Part shown: positions 8,268-17,658 of the stretch, in pieces
How the letters are laid out: each line of letters starts with the position of its first letter
Position numbering within the stretch: the stretch's first letter is position 1
NCBI RefSeq assembly: GCF_001650195.1
Contig: NZ_LXYR01000015.1
Coordinates: 1 to 64,000, forward strand
Source of the DNA: Phormidesmis priestleyi BC1401
Lineage (GTDB): Bacteria; Cyanobacteriota; Cyanobacteriia; Leptolyngbyales; Leptolyngbyaceae
DNA length: 64,000 bases
Direction: 5' to 3'
Position numbers and translations under genes: made by a program
Notes under the pieces: generated by a model
The model's database searches: none
The model's input: only the letters and a program-made list of their open reading frames with translations
Told to the model about the DNA's origin: nothing

Positions 8268-9776
8268 TTAGCTCTTGATTTGCACTTCTTTGACTTGCAC
8301 ATCTTCAACCTTGGCGGCTGGCTCATCGGCAGTTAGCTTCCGAGGAGTCGAGACATTTGCCGATGCGATATCGCTCCAATCGGTGTGAAAAACGCCTTCT
8401 TTATCGGTTCGCAAATAGGTGTGAGCGCCAAAATAGTCGCGCTGTGCCTGAGTGAGATTTTGAGGCAGCCGATCGCGCCGATAGCTATCAAAATAATCCA
8501 GCGATGCGCTAAAAGCAGGAACCGCGATCCCCATCTTCGCCGCTTGTGAAACCACTTCTCGCCAAGATTCTTGCTTGTCTAGAATGGTCTGCTTAAATTC
8601 AGTCGATAACAGCAGGTTTGGCAGATCAGGATCTTCGTTAAAAGCATTCTTGATTTTGTCCAGGAATCTGGCACGAATGATGCAGCCACCCTTCCAAATC
8701 CGGGCACATTCGCTCAAGTTGAGGGCATAGCCATACGTCTTAGAAGCCGCACTCAGCAACGCCATCCCCTGCGCGTAAGAACACATTTTGGAGCAATAAA
8801 GCGCATCGCGCACCATGTCAATAAACGCCTTTTTGTCTCCTGTAAACTGAGCGATCGGACCCGCTAAAGACTTAGAAGCCTCCACCCGCTCGGTCTTATA
8901 AGACGACATAATGCGAGCCGTGATCGCTGCAATAATCGTCGGGATCGCAACGCCCTGTTCGAGCGAGTCAATCACCGTCCAGCGTCCGGTGCCTTTTTGT
9001 CCAGCAGCATCGAGGATTAACTCCACGATCGGGTGCCCCGTATCGGGATCAATCCTCGTGAAAATATCCGCCGTAATCTCAATCAGATAAGAATTGAGTT
9101 CGTCGGTGGTGTTCCACTGAGTGAAAACGTCGTGTAACTCGTCGTGATTTAAGCCGACAATGTTTTTGAGCAGATCATAGGCTTCTGCAATCAGTTGCAT
9201 ATCGCCATACTCAATGCCGTTGTGCACCATTTTGACATAGTGACCCGCTCCACCCGGACCGATATAGGTGACGCAGGCTCCATCGTCAACCTGAGCCGCA
9301 ATCTTAGTCAAAATCGGCTCTAGATATTCGTAAGCCTTTTTAGTGCCTCCGGGCATCAAACTCGGACCGTTGAGTGCGCCTTCTTCACCTCCGCTCACGC
9401 CCATGCCGATGAACGTAAACTTGGCTTCTTCGAGGTGACGAGCGCGACGGGCGGTGTCAGTAAACAGGGAGTTGCCTCCATCGATCAGGATGTCGCCTTC
9501 GTCGAGAAGGGGAGTCAGTTGCTCGATCACTGCATCCACGGGGGCACCCGCTTTTACCATGATCAAAATTTTACGTGGGCGTTCTAGAGACGCGACGAAC
9601 TCTTCGATCGTATAAGTCGCCACTACATTTTTACCCTGCGCCCGTTGTTCCATAAATGCGTCAGTCTTCTCACGGGAACGGTTGTAGACAGAAACGGGAA
9701 AGCCATTGCGCTCCACGTTCAGCGCCAGGTTTTCGCCCATCACTGCAAGACCGATTACGCCAAAACTTTGTGCCAT
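8268..9776 (-). CDS. gnd: 6-phosphogluconate dehydrogenase, decarboxylating
   Basis: 502 aa from ATG 9776 (MAQSFGVIGLAVMGENLALN). The frame is open to 9815, but homologues start at MAQ. Converts 6-phosphogluconate to ribulose-5-phosphate and CO2 with NADP+ in the oxidative pentose-phosphate pathway. The Rossmann motif GLAVMGENLALNVE is at the N-terminus. The substrate signatures GVSGGEEGALNGPSLMPGG and GHYVKMVHNGIEYGDMQ and the C-terminal RDRLPQNLTQAQRDYFGAH are present. The last 30 or so residues beyond FHTDW (TPRKLTADEPAAKVEDVQVK) extend past the usual end and look like an added charged tail. A clear terminator follows. Confidence 0.96.
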   Translation of the reverse strand: MAQSFGVIGLAVMGENLALNVERNGFPVSVYNRSREKTDAFMEQRAQGKNVVATYTIEEFVASLERPRKILIMVKAGAPVDAVIEQLTPLLDEGDILIDGGNSLFTDTARRARHLEEAKFTFIGMGVSGGEEGALNGPSLMPGGTKKAYEYLEPILTKIAAQVDDGACVTYIGPGGAGHYVKMVHNGIEYGDMQLIAEAYDLLKNIVGLNHDELHDVFTQWNTTDELNSYLIEITADIFTRIDPDTGHPIVELILDAAGQKGTGRWTVIDSLEQGVAIPTIIAAITARIMSSYKTERVEASKSLAGPIAQFTGDKKAFIDMVRDALYCSKMCSYAQGMALLSAASKTYGYALNLSECARIWKGGCIIRARFLDKIKNAFNEDPDLPNLLLSTEFKQTILDKQESWREVVSQAAKMGIAVPAFSASLDYFDSYRRDRLPQNLTQAQRDYFGAHTYLRTDKEGVFHTDWSDIASANVSTPRKLTADEPAAKVEDVQVKEVQIKS

Positions 9777-9984
9777 AAGACTCTCTGCTAACTCTGTGTA
9801 TGCTGGGGCTGACAATTACCATCACGGTAGCTTGATCCCCCAAAGATAGCCTGGAAGATTAGATTAAGACTCTCACTTTAGAAGGGACAGGGGAGGAAAA
9901 ATGCGTGTGCCCAGCGCGATCGTTTGAGGAAATCGTGACAAAACTGTGTGAAGTTTCTGCGAAGCTCACGTCTGTGAATGATTA

Positions 9985-10000
9985 CTCTATTGCGATAGAG
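9985..10000. promoter_or_regulatory. Inverted repeat, possible ArsR-type operator
   Basis: CTCTAT-tgcg-ATAGAG is a perfect 6-4-6 inverted repeat 53 bp upstream of the ArsR-family gene, in the intergenic region it shares with divergent gnd. Its position suggests autoregulation; binding is not shown. Confidence 0.4.
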
Positions 10001-10052
10001 AACTCTAGTCGATAAGATCTGGTGATCCCCAGATAGTCTGCCTGCAATTGAC

Positions 10053-10406
10053 ATGAAAACTGCAAAGCCTGTTCCTCAAGAAGTCGTTCAGCAGGTCGCT
10101 GACTACTTTAGTGTCTTAGGTGAGCCGATGCGCCTCCGAATTCTCAATCTGCTGCGAGATGGTGAGAAATGCGTTCAGGATTTAGTTGACGTGATGGATA
10201 CGAGTCAGGCAAATGTCTCAAAACACCTGAAGGTGATGCTGCAAGCTGGAATTTTGACCCGTCGCAGCAAAGGCACTCTGGCTTATTACAGTGTTGACGA
10301 TGAGTTGACCTTTGAGCTTTGCAATTTGGTCTGCGATCGTCTTGCCTGCCGAATCGAAGAACAAGCTAAATCGTTTCGGGCATTCAGTTTGGCAAGCAAG
10401 CGCTAA
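10053..10406 (+). CDS. ArsR-family winged-helix regulator
   Basis: 117 aa with the ArsR/SmtB fold: VADYFSVLGEPMRLRILNLL, CVQDLVDVMDTSQANVSKHL (helix-turn-helix, about residues 46-65) and LTRRSKGTLAYYSVDDE (wing). The helix-3 metal motif ELCVCDL of arsenic/cadmium sensors is not present as such; Cys residues occur at about residue 46 and near LCNLVCDRLAC (about 95-105). The inducer is therefore uncertain. It is divergent from gnd and not followed by an obvious resistance gene. Confidence 0.9.
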   Translation: MKTAKPVPQEVVQQVADYFSVLGEPMRLRILNLLRDGEKCVQDLVDVMDTSQANVSKHLKVMLQAGILTRRSKGTLAYYSVDDELTFELCNLVCDRLACRIEEQAKSFRAFSLASKR

Positions 10407-10442
10407 TCGACCCTACTCAAGGGTGGGGAACCTGAACGAAGG

Positions 10443-11630
10443 TTACTTCACCTCGATTTTGGCAAGCGTCACGCCCGTGTAGTAATGCCCCATAATTTGC
10501 TGATAGTTTAAGCCTTGCTGTGCCATGCTGTATGCGCCCCACTGACTCATGCCTAGCCCGTGACCAAAGCCATACCCAATCACGATGAAACTGGGTTCTG
10601 GTGGATTATTGCTCTTAGAGGCAACCTGATTGGCTTGAGGAGCAATCGAGAAAAAGGTGCTTTTTAAGCCGAGAGCAGATTGCAGCTTCTCTCCACTAAT
10701 GGTGGTGCTTCCTTTATCACCTGTCAGTCTCATTGTGACGACTCGCCTACAAGACCGTGTGCCTTGCTCAATTTTCGCCTCACGAACTCGACCCACTCCT
10801 GGCGCAATGCTACTTAACTGACTCTGGCTCACAGATTTGCTCCACCGATAGACAGGAGCGCCTTGATCATAGTTATCTTTGACCGATCGTAGATACGGCA
10901 ACGGCTGCATCCAGACATCTTCGACGTTCTCAGTGCAGCCGCCCGACGACGAGTGAAAGACTGCTTCAACAATTTGCTGGTTATAAGTGAGAACCTGTCC
11001 AGCGGTTGCATTCACCGCCATCTGAGTGCCGCTCGACTCATCCTGCACGCCGCGATAAACCTGCCACTTTGTGGTGTCGCCCAAGTCATAGACGGCGTTG
11101 GCTGAATTTTGGCGTTTGTGAAGCGCATAAGAACGGGCGACCACTGCCTGAGCTTTGAGTGCTTCTTGAGGCCAATTGCCATTCATCTCGCCGCCCAAAA
11201 CGCTGTAAAGATATTGCTCTAGATCAACATAGTTGACCACCGTGAGTCCTTGTTTAGCAGGGGCAAGATAGGCGCGACCGCGATACCAGCGATCGCCAAT
11301 CCACACTACGCCATCGCCTGTTGGCTCGATCCAGAGTCCGCCTGATCTCCAGTTGTTAATCGCGACTCCTCCCCCCGATACCTGAGCCGCAAAGCCGTTC
11401 ATGCCCTGAATGACACCCAGAGAACGCCCAGACGAATCTTTGATCGCGGCATTAGTCGAGCTACCGACGTTGACTTGTTCGACTCCCTGTTTGATTAAAA
11501 CTCGCAGATCGAGGGCTGCTGATGCAGGAGCGATCGTCACGATCCAAATCAGAGCGGTGAGCCACCAGCCCCGTCCTGTCGTGAATTTTAGTTTAGACAA
11601 CAGAAATGAGAGGAGCGAGGGAGATAGCAT
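10443..11630 (-). CDS. SpoIID/LytB-domain protein, secreted
   Basis: 395 aa from ATG 11630 (MLSPSLLSFLLSKLKFTTGR). The frame extends to 11714, but this start gives a good signal peptide (GWWLTALIWIVTIAPASAAL). The SpoIID domain is clear: YLYSVLGGEMNGNWPQEALK, AQAVVARSYALHKR, VFHSSSGGCTENVEDVW, LPYLRSVKD, and the C-terminal GYGFGHGLGMSQWGAYSMAQ. Family members are peptidoglycan lytic transglycosylases acting on denuded glycan; the catalytic Glu would be that of GGEMNGNW. It is likely periplasmic and involved in wall remodelling. Confidence 0.92.
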   Translation of the reverse strand: MLSPSLLSFLLSKLKFTTGRGWWLTALIWIVTIAPASAALDLRVLIKQGVEQVNVGSSTNAAIKDSSGRSLGVIQGMNGFAAQVSGGGVAINNWRSGGLWIEPTGDGVVWIGDRWYRGRAYLAPAKQGLTVVNYVDLEQYLYSVLGGEMNGNWPQEALKAQAVVARSYALHKRQNSANAVYDLGDTTKWQVYRGVQDESSGTQMAVNATAGQVLTYNQQIVEAVFHSSSGGCTENVEDVWMQPLPYLRSVKDNYDQGAPVYRWSKSVSQSQLSSIAPGVGRVREAKIEQGTRSCRRVVTMRLTGDKGSTTISGEKLQSALGLKSTFFSIAPQANQVASKSNNPPEPSFIVIGYGFGHGLGMSQWGAYSMAQQGLNYQQIMGHYYTGVTLAKIEVK

Positions 11631-11714
11631 GTTCTGACAAGTCCTTGTAGGTTCAACTATTACAGATCTCAGCGCTGGCAGTGCTAAATCTGGAGCGATT
11701 TGCGGTGAGATCAA

Positions 11715-12031
11715 ATTGCTAACGTTGCTTAATATAGGCGAATTTGCCGAGGGTCGCGCTACTAGGATTTCTTAACCGATTAAGAGAAGTAGGTCAGAAG
11801 TTCCGTAATTAGAGTCAGAAAGTCAGCATTCTCGGATACTGACTCTGGATGTAGCGTCACAGCGATTTATAAAATTTAATGTTCAGCCTAGAAAAGTTCT
11901 TAATTACTCTCGTTACAGCTTTTATCGACCTTGATTTTGGCGCTAAGTTCCCTGGGTTACACCCCAACGATCGACAGACGAAGTACCATAAGATGAAGTG
12001 ACTCATCGCAAAAAATTAGGTTAATGAAGCC
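11715..12031. other. Intergenic region, nothing recognised
   Basis: About 320 bp between the divergent SpoIID-like gene and rnz. No ORF, RNA gene or clear repeat was seen; it must hold both promoters. Confidence 0.4.
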
Positions 12032-12988
12032 TTGCAGATTACGTTTTTAGGAACTAGCTCTGGTGTGCCGACGCGATCGCGCAATGTCTCCGCAGTTGCC
12101 CTCCGGCTTCCTCAGCGAGCAGAAGTCTGGCTATTTGACTGTGGGGAGGGCACTCAGCACCAACTGCTTCGCAGTGATTTACGAGTGAGTCAGATTCGCC
12201 GCATTTTTGTCACTCACATGCACGGCGACCACACGTTTGGCTTGATGGGGTTACTTGCAAGCTGCGGTCTAGCCGGAAACCCGGAGCGCATTGATATCTA
12301 CGGTCCGCCTGACTTAGACGAGTATCTAAGGGCATGTAGCCGCTATTCTCAAACTCATTTCTCCTATCCGGTCAAGGTGCACACGGTCAAACCGGGCGTA
12401 GTGTTTGAAGATGAAGAGTTTTCGGTGAGTTGCGCCCCACTAAAACATCGCGTTCCTGCTTTTGGCTATCGCATCACTGAAAGAGACCGTCCGGGGCATT
12501 TTGATGTCGAGAAAGCTAAAGCTTTGGGAATTCCATCGGGTCCACTTTATGGTCAGTTAAAGCGCGGAGAATGGGTCACGCTTCCTGATGGGCAAAAAAT
12601 CAATGGTGCAGAGTTGTGCGGTCAAATAGAAGTGGGTCGCAAAGTGGTGTACTGCACTGATACGGTCTATTGCGAGAACGCGATCGAACTGGCTCACGAT
12701 GCAGATGTGCTGATTCATGAAGCCACCTTTGCCCACCAAGATGCAGAGTTAGCCTATCAGCGACTGCACTCAACTTCGACAATGGCGGCTCAAGTCGCGT
12801 TGACCGCGCACGTCAAGCAGTTAATCATGACGCACTTCAGCCCTCGCTATGCGCCAGGCAACTCGATCGAGCTAAGAAACCTGTTAGAAGAAGCCCGTTC
12901 GATCTTCCCCAACACCCAACTCGCGTCTGACTTTTGGACTTACGAAGTTCCCCGTCGAATCGCCAAAGGTGTGCCTGCCAAGGCGTGA
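12032..12988 (+). CDS. rnz: Ribonuclease Z
   Basis: 318 aa, usual length. Endonuclease that trims 3' trailers of tRNA precursors. The TTG start at 12032 gives the conserved N-terminus [18 protein letters not shown]; the nearby ATG at 12024 is out of frame. The metallo-beta-lactamase zinc motif HMHGDH is at residues 62-67, with further ligands in [25 protein letters not shown] and [10 protein letters not shown]. It ends 10 bp from the convergent cobU. Confidence 0.96.
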   Translation: MQITFLGTSSGVPTRSRNVSAVALRLPQRAEVWLFDCGEGTQHQLLRSDLRVSQIRRIFVTHMHGDHTFGLMGLLASCGLAGNPERIDIYGPPDLDEYLRACSRYSQTHFSYPVKVHTVKPGVVFEDEEFSVSCAPLKHRVPAFGYRITERDRPGHFDVEKAKALGIPSGPLYGQLKRGEWVTLPDGQKINGAELCGQIEVGRKVVYCTDTVYCENAIELAHDADVLIHEATFAHQDAELAYQRLHSTSTMAAQVALTAHVKQLIMTHFSPRYAPGNSIELRNLLEEARSIFPNTQLASDFWTYEVPRRIAKGVPAKA

Positions 12989-12997
12989 GCAAACCCT

Positions 12998-13537
12998 TTA
13001 GGGTAACGGTGTTCCGATTTGACTTAGATTCAGGGCATGTCCTCCAGTGACGAGATAAACCGGACTCGCGATCGCGCCCACCTGCCGGGTCAGCATTCCC
13101 AACCGATCGCGAAAGGTGCGCCCGATCGGATAAGCAGGCACAACCCCCCAACCCGCCTCTTCTGCCACCAAAATCACATCTGCCGAAGCATTTATAAGAC
13201 TTTGCAGCAAGACTCGCAGGGTTTCTTGCCAGGTCGCCTCATCGTCTTCTAGCAGGTTTGTCAACCACGTTCCTAACGAATCTACGAGCAGACAATCCGC
13301 AGGGGTTGCCGATCGCAGAGTCGCGGATAGCTCGATCGGAACGTGCAGCGTCGTCCAATCAGACGGGCGACGGAGACAATGCGTTTCGATGCGGGCTTGC
13401 CACTCTCGATCGGCGGGATCTACCTGAGAAGTCGCGACATACACAACCGATTTACCGGACTGAGTGGCTAAATGTTCTGCCCATTCGCTTTTGCCCGATC
13501 GAGCCGGTCCAGTGACTAAAATAATTTGGCGTGGCAT
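12998..13537 (-). CDS. cobU: Adenosylcobinamide kinase / phosphate guanylyltransferase
   Basis: 179 aa. CobU phosphorylates adenosylcobinamide and activates it with GMP for cobalamin assembly. The P-loop GPARSGKSEWAE is near residue 10. The motif YVATSQVDPADREWQARI and the nucleotide-binding His region THCLRRPSDWTTLHVP follow, then LLVDSLGTWLTNLL and EEAGWGVVPAYPIGRTFRD. No other cobalamin gene lies in the window. Confidence 0.95.
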   Translation of the reverse strand: MPRQIILVTGPARSGKSEWAEHLATQSGKSVVYVATSQVDPADREWQARIETHCLRRPSDWTTLHVPIELSATLRSATPADCLLVDSLGTWLTNLLEDDEATWQETLRVLLQSLINASADVILVAEEAGWGVVPAYPIGRTFRDRLGMLTRQVGAIASPVYLVTGGHALNLSQIGTPLP

Positions 13538-13683
13538 GAATCGAGGGAAGGGTTACAACTTGAGAGAGGTGCGCGATCGCACTCAACTTAACTAAATTAG
13601 CAGATGACTTCTCAGGAATCCTTCAGGTTAAGCGCCATCATTCATCAGTCAACATCCTGCCTTAAACCGTCTTCACGAGAACC

Positions 13684-15003
13684 TTGATGCGTTATTTACC
13701 TTTGTTGCTGCCGATATTGGCAACTCTATCAGCCTGTGACTCCGCTATTCGTAGTCAAATCGCACCCCCGCAAGTAGGCTCTCCTCAGCAATCAACGCCT
13801 CGCCCTGCTCAAGTGGTTAAAACCGAACCTCTGTCACCCCAGCCGATTCGGATTGCCCTCAACCAGCTTCCGCCGCCCTACGCCAGTGAGAGCGCTTCTA
13901 AGTCTCCCAAAGTCATAGCGATTCCTCAAAACCCAGTGCTGCAAGTGCCAGCAGGTTTTGTCATCAACGTCTATGCAGAAGGGTTAGATCGTCCTCGCTG
14001 GTTGGCGTTGACTCCTGATGGAGATGTGCTAGTAACCGAGACGCGTCAGAATCGAATTCGACGATTGCGCGACACAAACGGCGATGGCGTTGCAGATGTC
14101 AAAGAAACTTTCGCCACCCCTAACAATGGACTTAATCAGCCATTTGGTATGGCATTTGCAGGAAATTCTTTTTTTCTAGGCAACACCGACGCAGTGCTGC
14201 GTTTCCCTTATCAGAAAGGGCAAGGGCAAATTACAGGCACAGGTCAGCAAATCGCCAAGCTGCCAGCAGACGGATATAACAACCACTGGACGCGCAACGT
14301 CGTCACCGCGCCCGACGGGAAAAAGCTATATGTCTCGATCGGGTCTGGCACTAACGCCAGTGAAGAACCTTCGCCTCGCGCTTCAGTGCAAGTGATGAAC
14401 TTAGACGGATCGGGTCGTCAAACGTTCGTCTCCGGTGTCCGCAATCCCGTCGGGCTAGACTTTCACCCCCGCACAGGCGAACTTTACGCCACCATCAACG
14501 AGCGAGATGGATTAGGCGATAGCTTAGTGCCAGACTATTTGACGCGACTGCGATCGGGCGAGTTTTATGGCTGGCCCTATGCCTATTTGAGCCGCGATCG
14601 ACTTGACCCCCGCCTCACACAAAATGGCAAAAGTCTCCGCCCCGACTTGGTTGCCAAAACTCGCACCCCTGACGTGTTGTTTGAAGCCCATTCTGCCGCG
14701 TTAGGGCTGCGATTCTACAACGGCAACACCTTCCCAGCAAAGTATCGGAATGGCGCATTTGTCGCCTTTCGAGGCTCTTGGAATCGCAGTCAAGGCACAG
14801 GCTATAAAATCGTCTTCGTGCCCTTCAACGCCGAAGGACGATCGCAGGGATATTACGAAGACTTCTTGACAGGATTTCTCACCGATCCAACGGTGCCCAC
14901 CACTTGGGGCAGACCCGTCGGACTGTTAACGCTCCCTGACGGCAGTTTGCTGATCACCGAAGAAGCCAACAACCGCATCTATCGCGTGCAATATCAGGGG
15001 TAA
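13684..15003 (+). CDS. Sorbosone/glucose dehydrogenase-like beta-propeller lipoprotein
   Basis: 439 aa. A signal peptide ends in lipobox LSAC (Cys18), so it is probably a membrane-anchored periplasmic lipoprotein. A Pro-rich linker follows to about residue 90. A PQQ-dependent sugar-dehydrogenase-type six-bladed propeller is marked by LDRPRWLALTPDGDVLVTET, NNHWTRNVVTAPDGKKLYVS, GVRNPVGLDFHPRTGELYAT and WGRPVGLLTLPDGSLLITEE. The family oxidises aldoses or sorbosone using PQQ in some members; substrate and cofactor are not proven here. It is convergent with the next gene and overlaps it by 10 bp. Confidence 0.88.
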   Translation: MMRYLPLLLPILATLSACDSAIRSQIAPPQVGSPQQSTPRPAQVVKTEPLSPQPIRIALNQLPPPYASESASKSPKVIAIPQNPVLQVPAGFVINVYAEGLDRPRWLALTPDGDVLVTETRQNRIRRLRDTNGDGVADVKETFATPNNGLNQPFGMAFAGNSFFLGNTDAVLRFPYQKGQGQITGTGQQIAKLPADGYNNHWTRNVVTAPDGKKLYVSIGSGTNASEEPSPRASVQVMNLDGSGRQTFVSGVRNPVGLDFHPRTGELYATINERDGLGDSLVPDYLTRLRSGEFYGWPYAYLSRDRLDPRLTQNGKSLRPDLVAKTRTPDVLFEAHSAALGLRFYNGNTFPAKYRNGAFVAFRGSWNRSQGTGYKIVFVPFNAEGRSQGYYEDFLTGFLTDPTVPTTWGRPVGLLTLPDGSLLITEEANNRIYRVQYQG

Positions 15004-16037
15004 AACGTTTCTGGAGGCGAGATGCTCACCTTGGCATCTGACGGCTGCGAGTGCGTTTTAGAAGAGGGAGTGATTTGAGAAGAATCCAGGTCAAGAGCGC
15101 CAGGAGCATCAGGTGGAGCCGATTGTCGAGACAGCCAAAACAGCCCTCCTGCCATCAAAGCAGCATAGCCAACATATAAATGCACAGGCTGAACGGCAAG
15201 TCCTCGAATGCCGATCGCTTTGGTCGGCGGATGATACCAGGTCGGCAAAATCGCTTTTTCAGGATCAGGCTTAGAAAGCGATGCCAATAAGCTAGAGCTG
15301 TCTATCTCTAAAGCCTTGCAAATGCGCTGAACAAACCCCCGGAGATAAATGTCTTCAGGGAGGTGAGCACCGTGTCCGGCTTCTAAGGCTTGAATTTGAT
15401 GCACAGGTACGAGAGTTTTGCTGTGCAGTTGTGCAAGCGACATCGATCGAGCCAGCCGTGCCCGTTTAATCTGCTCACCCAACGTCTGCAACTGATCGTC
15501 TCGTTCTTGAACCGCTTGCTCAGCTAATTCTGCGGCTGAGACCTTTCTACGCCCTTTTTGAGAAGTAAATTTAGCAGACGTTTGCTCTTTAATTGAGCTG
15601 ACTCGACTCGCAATCGTATGAGCAACCGTCTCAGAACAATCTTGCACCGCCTTGACGATCGTGTTGGTAGGAAACTCCGCCATGTTAGACGAGTGAGAAC
15701 CCAAAGCACGCGAAAAAGCGGCTACCGGAAATTCATCTAGCTCCTGTTCTGCTTCCTGAATTTCTTTGGTTTCAGCCTCTGCTTCGCTCTGTCGAACAAA
15801 GTGTCGCAGCGTCAAACGAATCGCCTCTCTCCCGATCGCTTTTATCAAAAACTGAGCGCTTGTTGTGCCCTCTGCTGCCGTTTTCTGCGCCGTGTCGATC
15901 GCTCGACGATAGACTTCGCTGCGATATAGCTCTGCCTCGATTTGACCGAGAACCGTTCGTAGATTGTCTAGAGAAACCTCGATCGTCGTCTTGTTACCAG
16001 GTAACCCAAAACAGAATGTGGTATCTTGCGCCAACAT
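14994..16037 (-). CDS. RodZ-like helix-turn-helix membrane protein
   Basis: 348 aa from ATG 16037 (MLAQDTTFCFGLPGN), which has GGGGAG just upstream; the frame is open to 16091. The N-terminal half (to about 180) is cyanobacterium-specific and charged. A HTH_25/RodZ-type domain follows: LGEQIKRARLARSMSLAQLH, VPVHQIQALEAGH, LPEDIYLRGFVQRICKAL. A single membrane helix (LYVGYAALMAGGLFWLS) is at about residues 286-302, with a short Pro/Ser-rich outside tail. Cytoplasmic HTH plus one TM helix is the RodZ layout (cell-shape/cytoskeleton anchoring), but the long N-terminal part is unusual. Confidence 0.8.
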   Translation of the reverse strand: MLAQDTTFCFGLPGNKTTIEVSLDNLRTVLGQIEAELYRSEVYRRAIDTAQKTAAEGTTSAQFLIKAIGREAIRLTLRHFVRQSEAEAETKEIQEAEQELDEFPVAAFSRALGSHSSNMAEFPTNTIVKAVQDCSETVAHTIASRVSSIKEQTSAKFTSQKGRRKVSAAELAEQAVQERDDQLQTLGEQIKRARLARSMSLAQLHSKTLVPVHQIQALEAGHGAHLPEDIYLRGFVQRICKALEIDSSSLLASLSKPDPEKAILPTWYHPPTKAIGIRGLAVQPVHLYVGYAALMAGGLFWLSRQSAPPDAPGALDLDSSQITPSSKTHSQPSDAKVSISPPETFYP

Positions 16038-16448
16038 CTCCCCATCCTCGCCGTTGAATAAGACTAACAAACAAATCTTGAAGATTTGCAACGTCGCAGC
16101 TTCGTGAGACTACTTAGATGCTTTCTTCGTTGAATGAATACTTAATTCAGGGATAAATGACGAAATCTGGACACTCTTGTACTAAGTTTACGCAACATGC
16201 ACCTTAAAACTCATGTCCCCCTTTTTCAATACTCCGGACAAAATTTGAGCAGATTTTAAGGCTCAAACCCTTATTCTGCCGTGGACAAGATCTTTTTTTC
16301 CAAGTCAGAGGCAGAGCTAACTTTGAAAAAATAGCTCGATCCTTGAACCATAAACTCTGAAAGCCTTGTGGAACCGTTCAAAAAAATGTCCGGAGTATTG
16401 CCTTTTTAAGACATTGAGCACCTCAGACCTGAGAGAATAATCTGGGTC

Positions 16449-16486
16449 TTGACATCCTCTTCGTCCCAAAGGGGCGGAGATTTCTC
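16449..16486 (-). repeat. Orphan IS200/IS605-type end (TnpB guide-RNA-like hairpin)
   Basis: TTGACATCCTC followed by a CTCTTCGTCCC-aaa-GGGGCGGAG hairpin matches the conserved end of TnpB-encoding IS200/IS605 elements, where the minus strand reads ...GGGG-AGGATGTCAA at the 3' end of the guide RNA. No tnpA or tnpB gene is nearby, so it is a relic or a non-autonomous copy. Confidence 0.55.
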
Positions 16487-16539
16487 ACCAAGCGACACCC
16501 GAAGAAACCCCTCGCTTGCTCTCAAGCAAAGGTCGATAG

Positions 16540-16630
16540 CTCAGATCTTGCACCAGTCTATTCGCTGCGGTTCTGTCCCGCCCGTGAATGCCAGAAACGA
16601 GAGAGTTTTAGTTTAGGTGCAAGATCTCAG
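16540..16630. repeat. Inverted-repeat element, short form (copy A, 91 bp)
   Basis: Terminal repeats CTCAGATCTTGCACC (16540-16554) and GGTGCAAGATCTCAG (16616-16630) bracket about 61 bp. The interior (agtctattcgctgcgg ... gtcccgcccgtgaatgcc ... cgagagagtttta) matches both flanks of the element at 34473-34682 but lacks that copy's ~120-bp hairpin core. Confidence 0.8.
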
Positions 16631-16639
16631 ATAGCCCTG

Positions 16640-16929
16640 AGCAGGTGTCAACCGGATGCAGCAAGTTGGAAGGATAGGCAGACGTAGCCACTGAAAGTTG
16701 AAAGATGGAGTCCATGAGTAGAGTGAAAATGTCACGAGCCAGTCGTTAGTACCGATTAGGTATGAATGGGAAACGATCCACTGGCGCAAAGCTAGAGGTG
16801 AAAGTTTTCAAGCTCCAAAAGAGAATCTATCAAGCCTCATTGCGTGGAGATGGCAGATTAGTCCACAAACTAAATCCTGAAATGGATGGAGGATTACCCG
16901 CAAGGAACATTAGAACCTTGACAGTTTGA
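16640..16929 (+). mobile_element. Truncated group II intron relic
   Basis: The segment from about 16644 (gtgtcaaccgg..., a GUGYG-like 5' end) reads like a group II intron 5' part. It is followed by an open frame 16798-16929 starting VKVFKLQKRIYQASLRGD then GRLVHKL. That is the typical N-terminus of cyanobacterial group II intron reverse transcriptases. After about 25 residues similarity is lost and the frame stops. No reverse-transcriptase core, maturase or domain V is visible. Confidence 0.6.
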
Positions 16930-17241
16930 TAGTCATACGGGTAAGGTCGCCATCCTGGAACCCCAACCGTCCTCCAGGTGCAGGAGGGCAATGAGGAAGT
17001 GACTCCAGAATTTTGGGCAGGGTTGCGATCGTCGGTGCTGAAGGCTCCTGGAGCTGAGTCATCTGAGCCGTTTGAGACATGAGTTATCGGTTAATTATTA
17101 AAGATCCTGCAACGCAAATCGAGGTCTGTCCCTAAAAGATTCTGGCGCGTTGCTGGCGATCGTCCTCTGGAGCAGTTGCGTCTCTGAGTAAACTAGAGAT
17201 ACGAATACTCGGTCAGCGAGACTACCGTCAGAGAAGAGAGC
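16930..17241 (+). other. Intergenic stretch with a short open segment
   Basis: A frame of about 44 codons (ending at TGA near 17080) reads LQVQEGNEEVTPEFWAGLRS then SVLKAPGAESSEPFET. It has no start codon and I do not recognise it; it may be the tail of a gene destroyed with the intron relic. The remainder is the leader of xisH. Confidence 0.25.
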
Positions 17242-17658
17242 ATGGCAGCAAAAGATCTGTTTCATGAGGCAGTAAAGATTGGGTTATGGAAGGAACAGTG
17301 GATTGTGACTGATCCATTCAAGCTGGATGTAGGAGGGACGAAGTTTGAAATTGACTTGGGTGCAGAACGGCTCCTGGCTGCCGAGCGTGCAGAGGAAAAA
17401 ATCGCAGTTGAGATTAAGACGTTTTTGGGAGATTCTCCATTGACGGATTACCATGCTGCATTGGGGCAGTTTCTCAACTATCGTCTTGCTCTAGAACTGA
17501 AAGACCCCGATCGACTGCTATATTTGGCGATTCCAATTGCGGTGCATGAGTCTTTTTTTCAGCGAGAATTCGCGCAAATTTCGGTGGAGCGCTATCAAAT
17601 TAGCCGACTGATTTATAACCCAGACCAAGAGGTGATTGTGAAATGGATCACACTATAG
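17242..17658 (+). CDS. xisH: XisH, fdxN-element excision-controlling-factor family
   Basis: 138 aa, full length. Conserved blocks are AAKDLFHEAVKIGLWKEQW, GGTKFEIDLGAERLLAAER, KIAVEIKTFLGDSPLTDYHA, ALGQFLNYRLAL, LYLAIPIAVHESFF and the C-terminal PDQEVIVKWI. The DLG...EIK spacing resembles a PD-(D/E)XK nuclease fold. In Nostoc/Anabaena XisH and XisI are needed for excision of the fdxN element in heterocysts, but paralogues are widespread in other cyanobacteria and behave like a mobile two-gene cassette. It overlaps xisI by 16 bp. Confidence 0.95.
   Translation: MAAKDLFHEAVKIGLWKEQWIVTDPFKLDVGGTKFEIDLGAERLLAAERAEEKIAVEIKTFLGDSPLTDYHAALGQFLNYRLALELKDPDRLLYLAIPIAVHESFFQREFAQISVERYQISRLIYNPDQEVIVKWITL

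Noticed and set aside
9777-9815. N-terminal extension of gnd from ATG 9815
   Set aside because: Homologues begin at MAQSFGVIGL (9776); the upstream residues are not conserved-type sequence.
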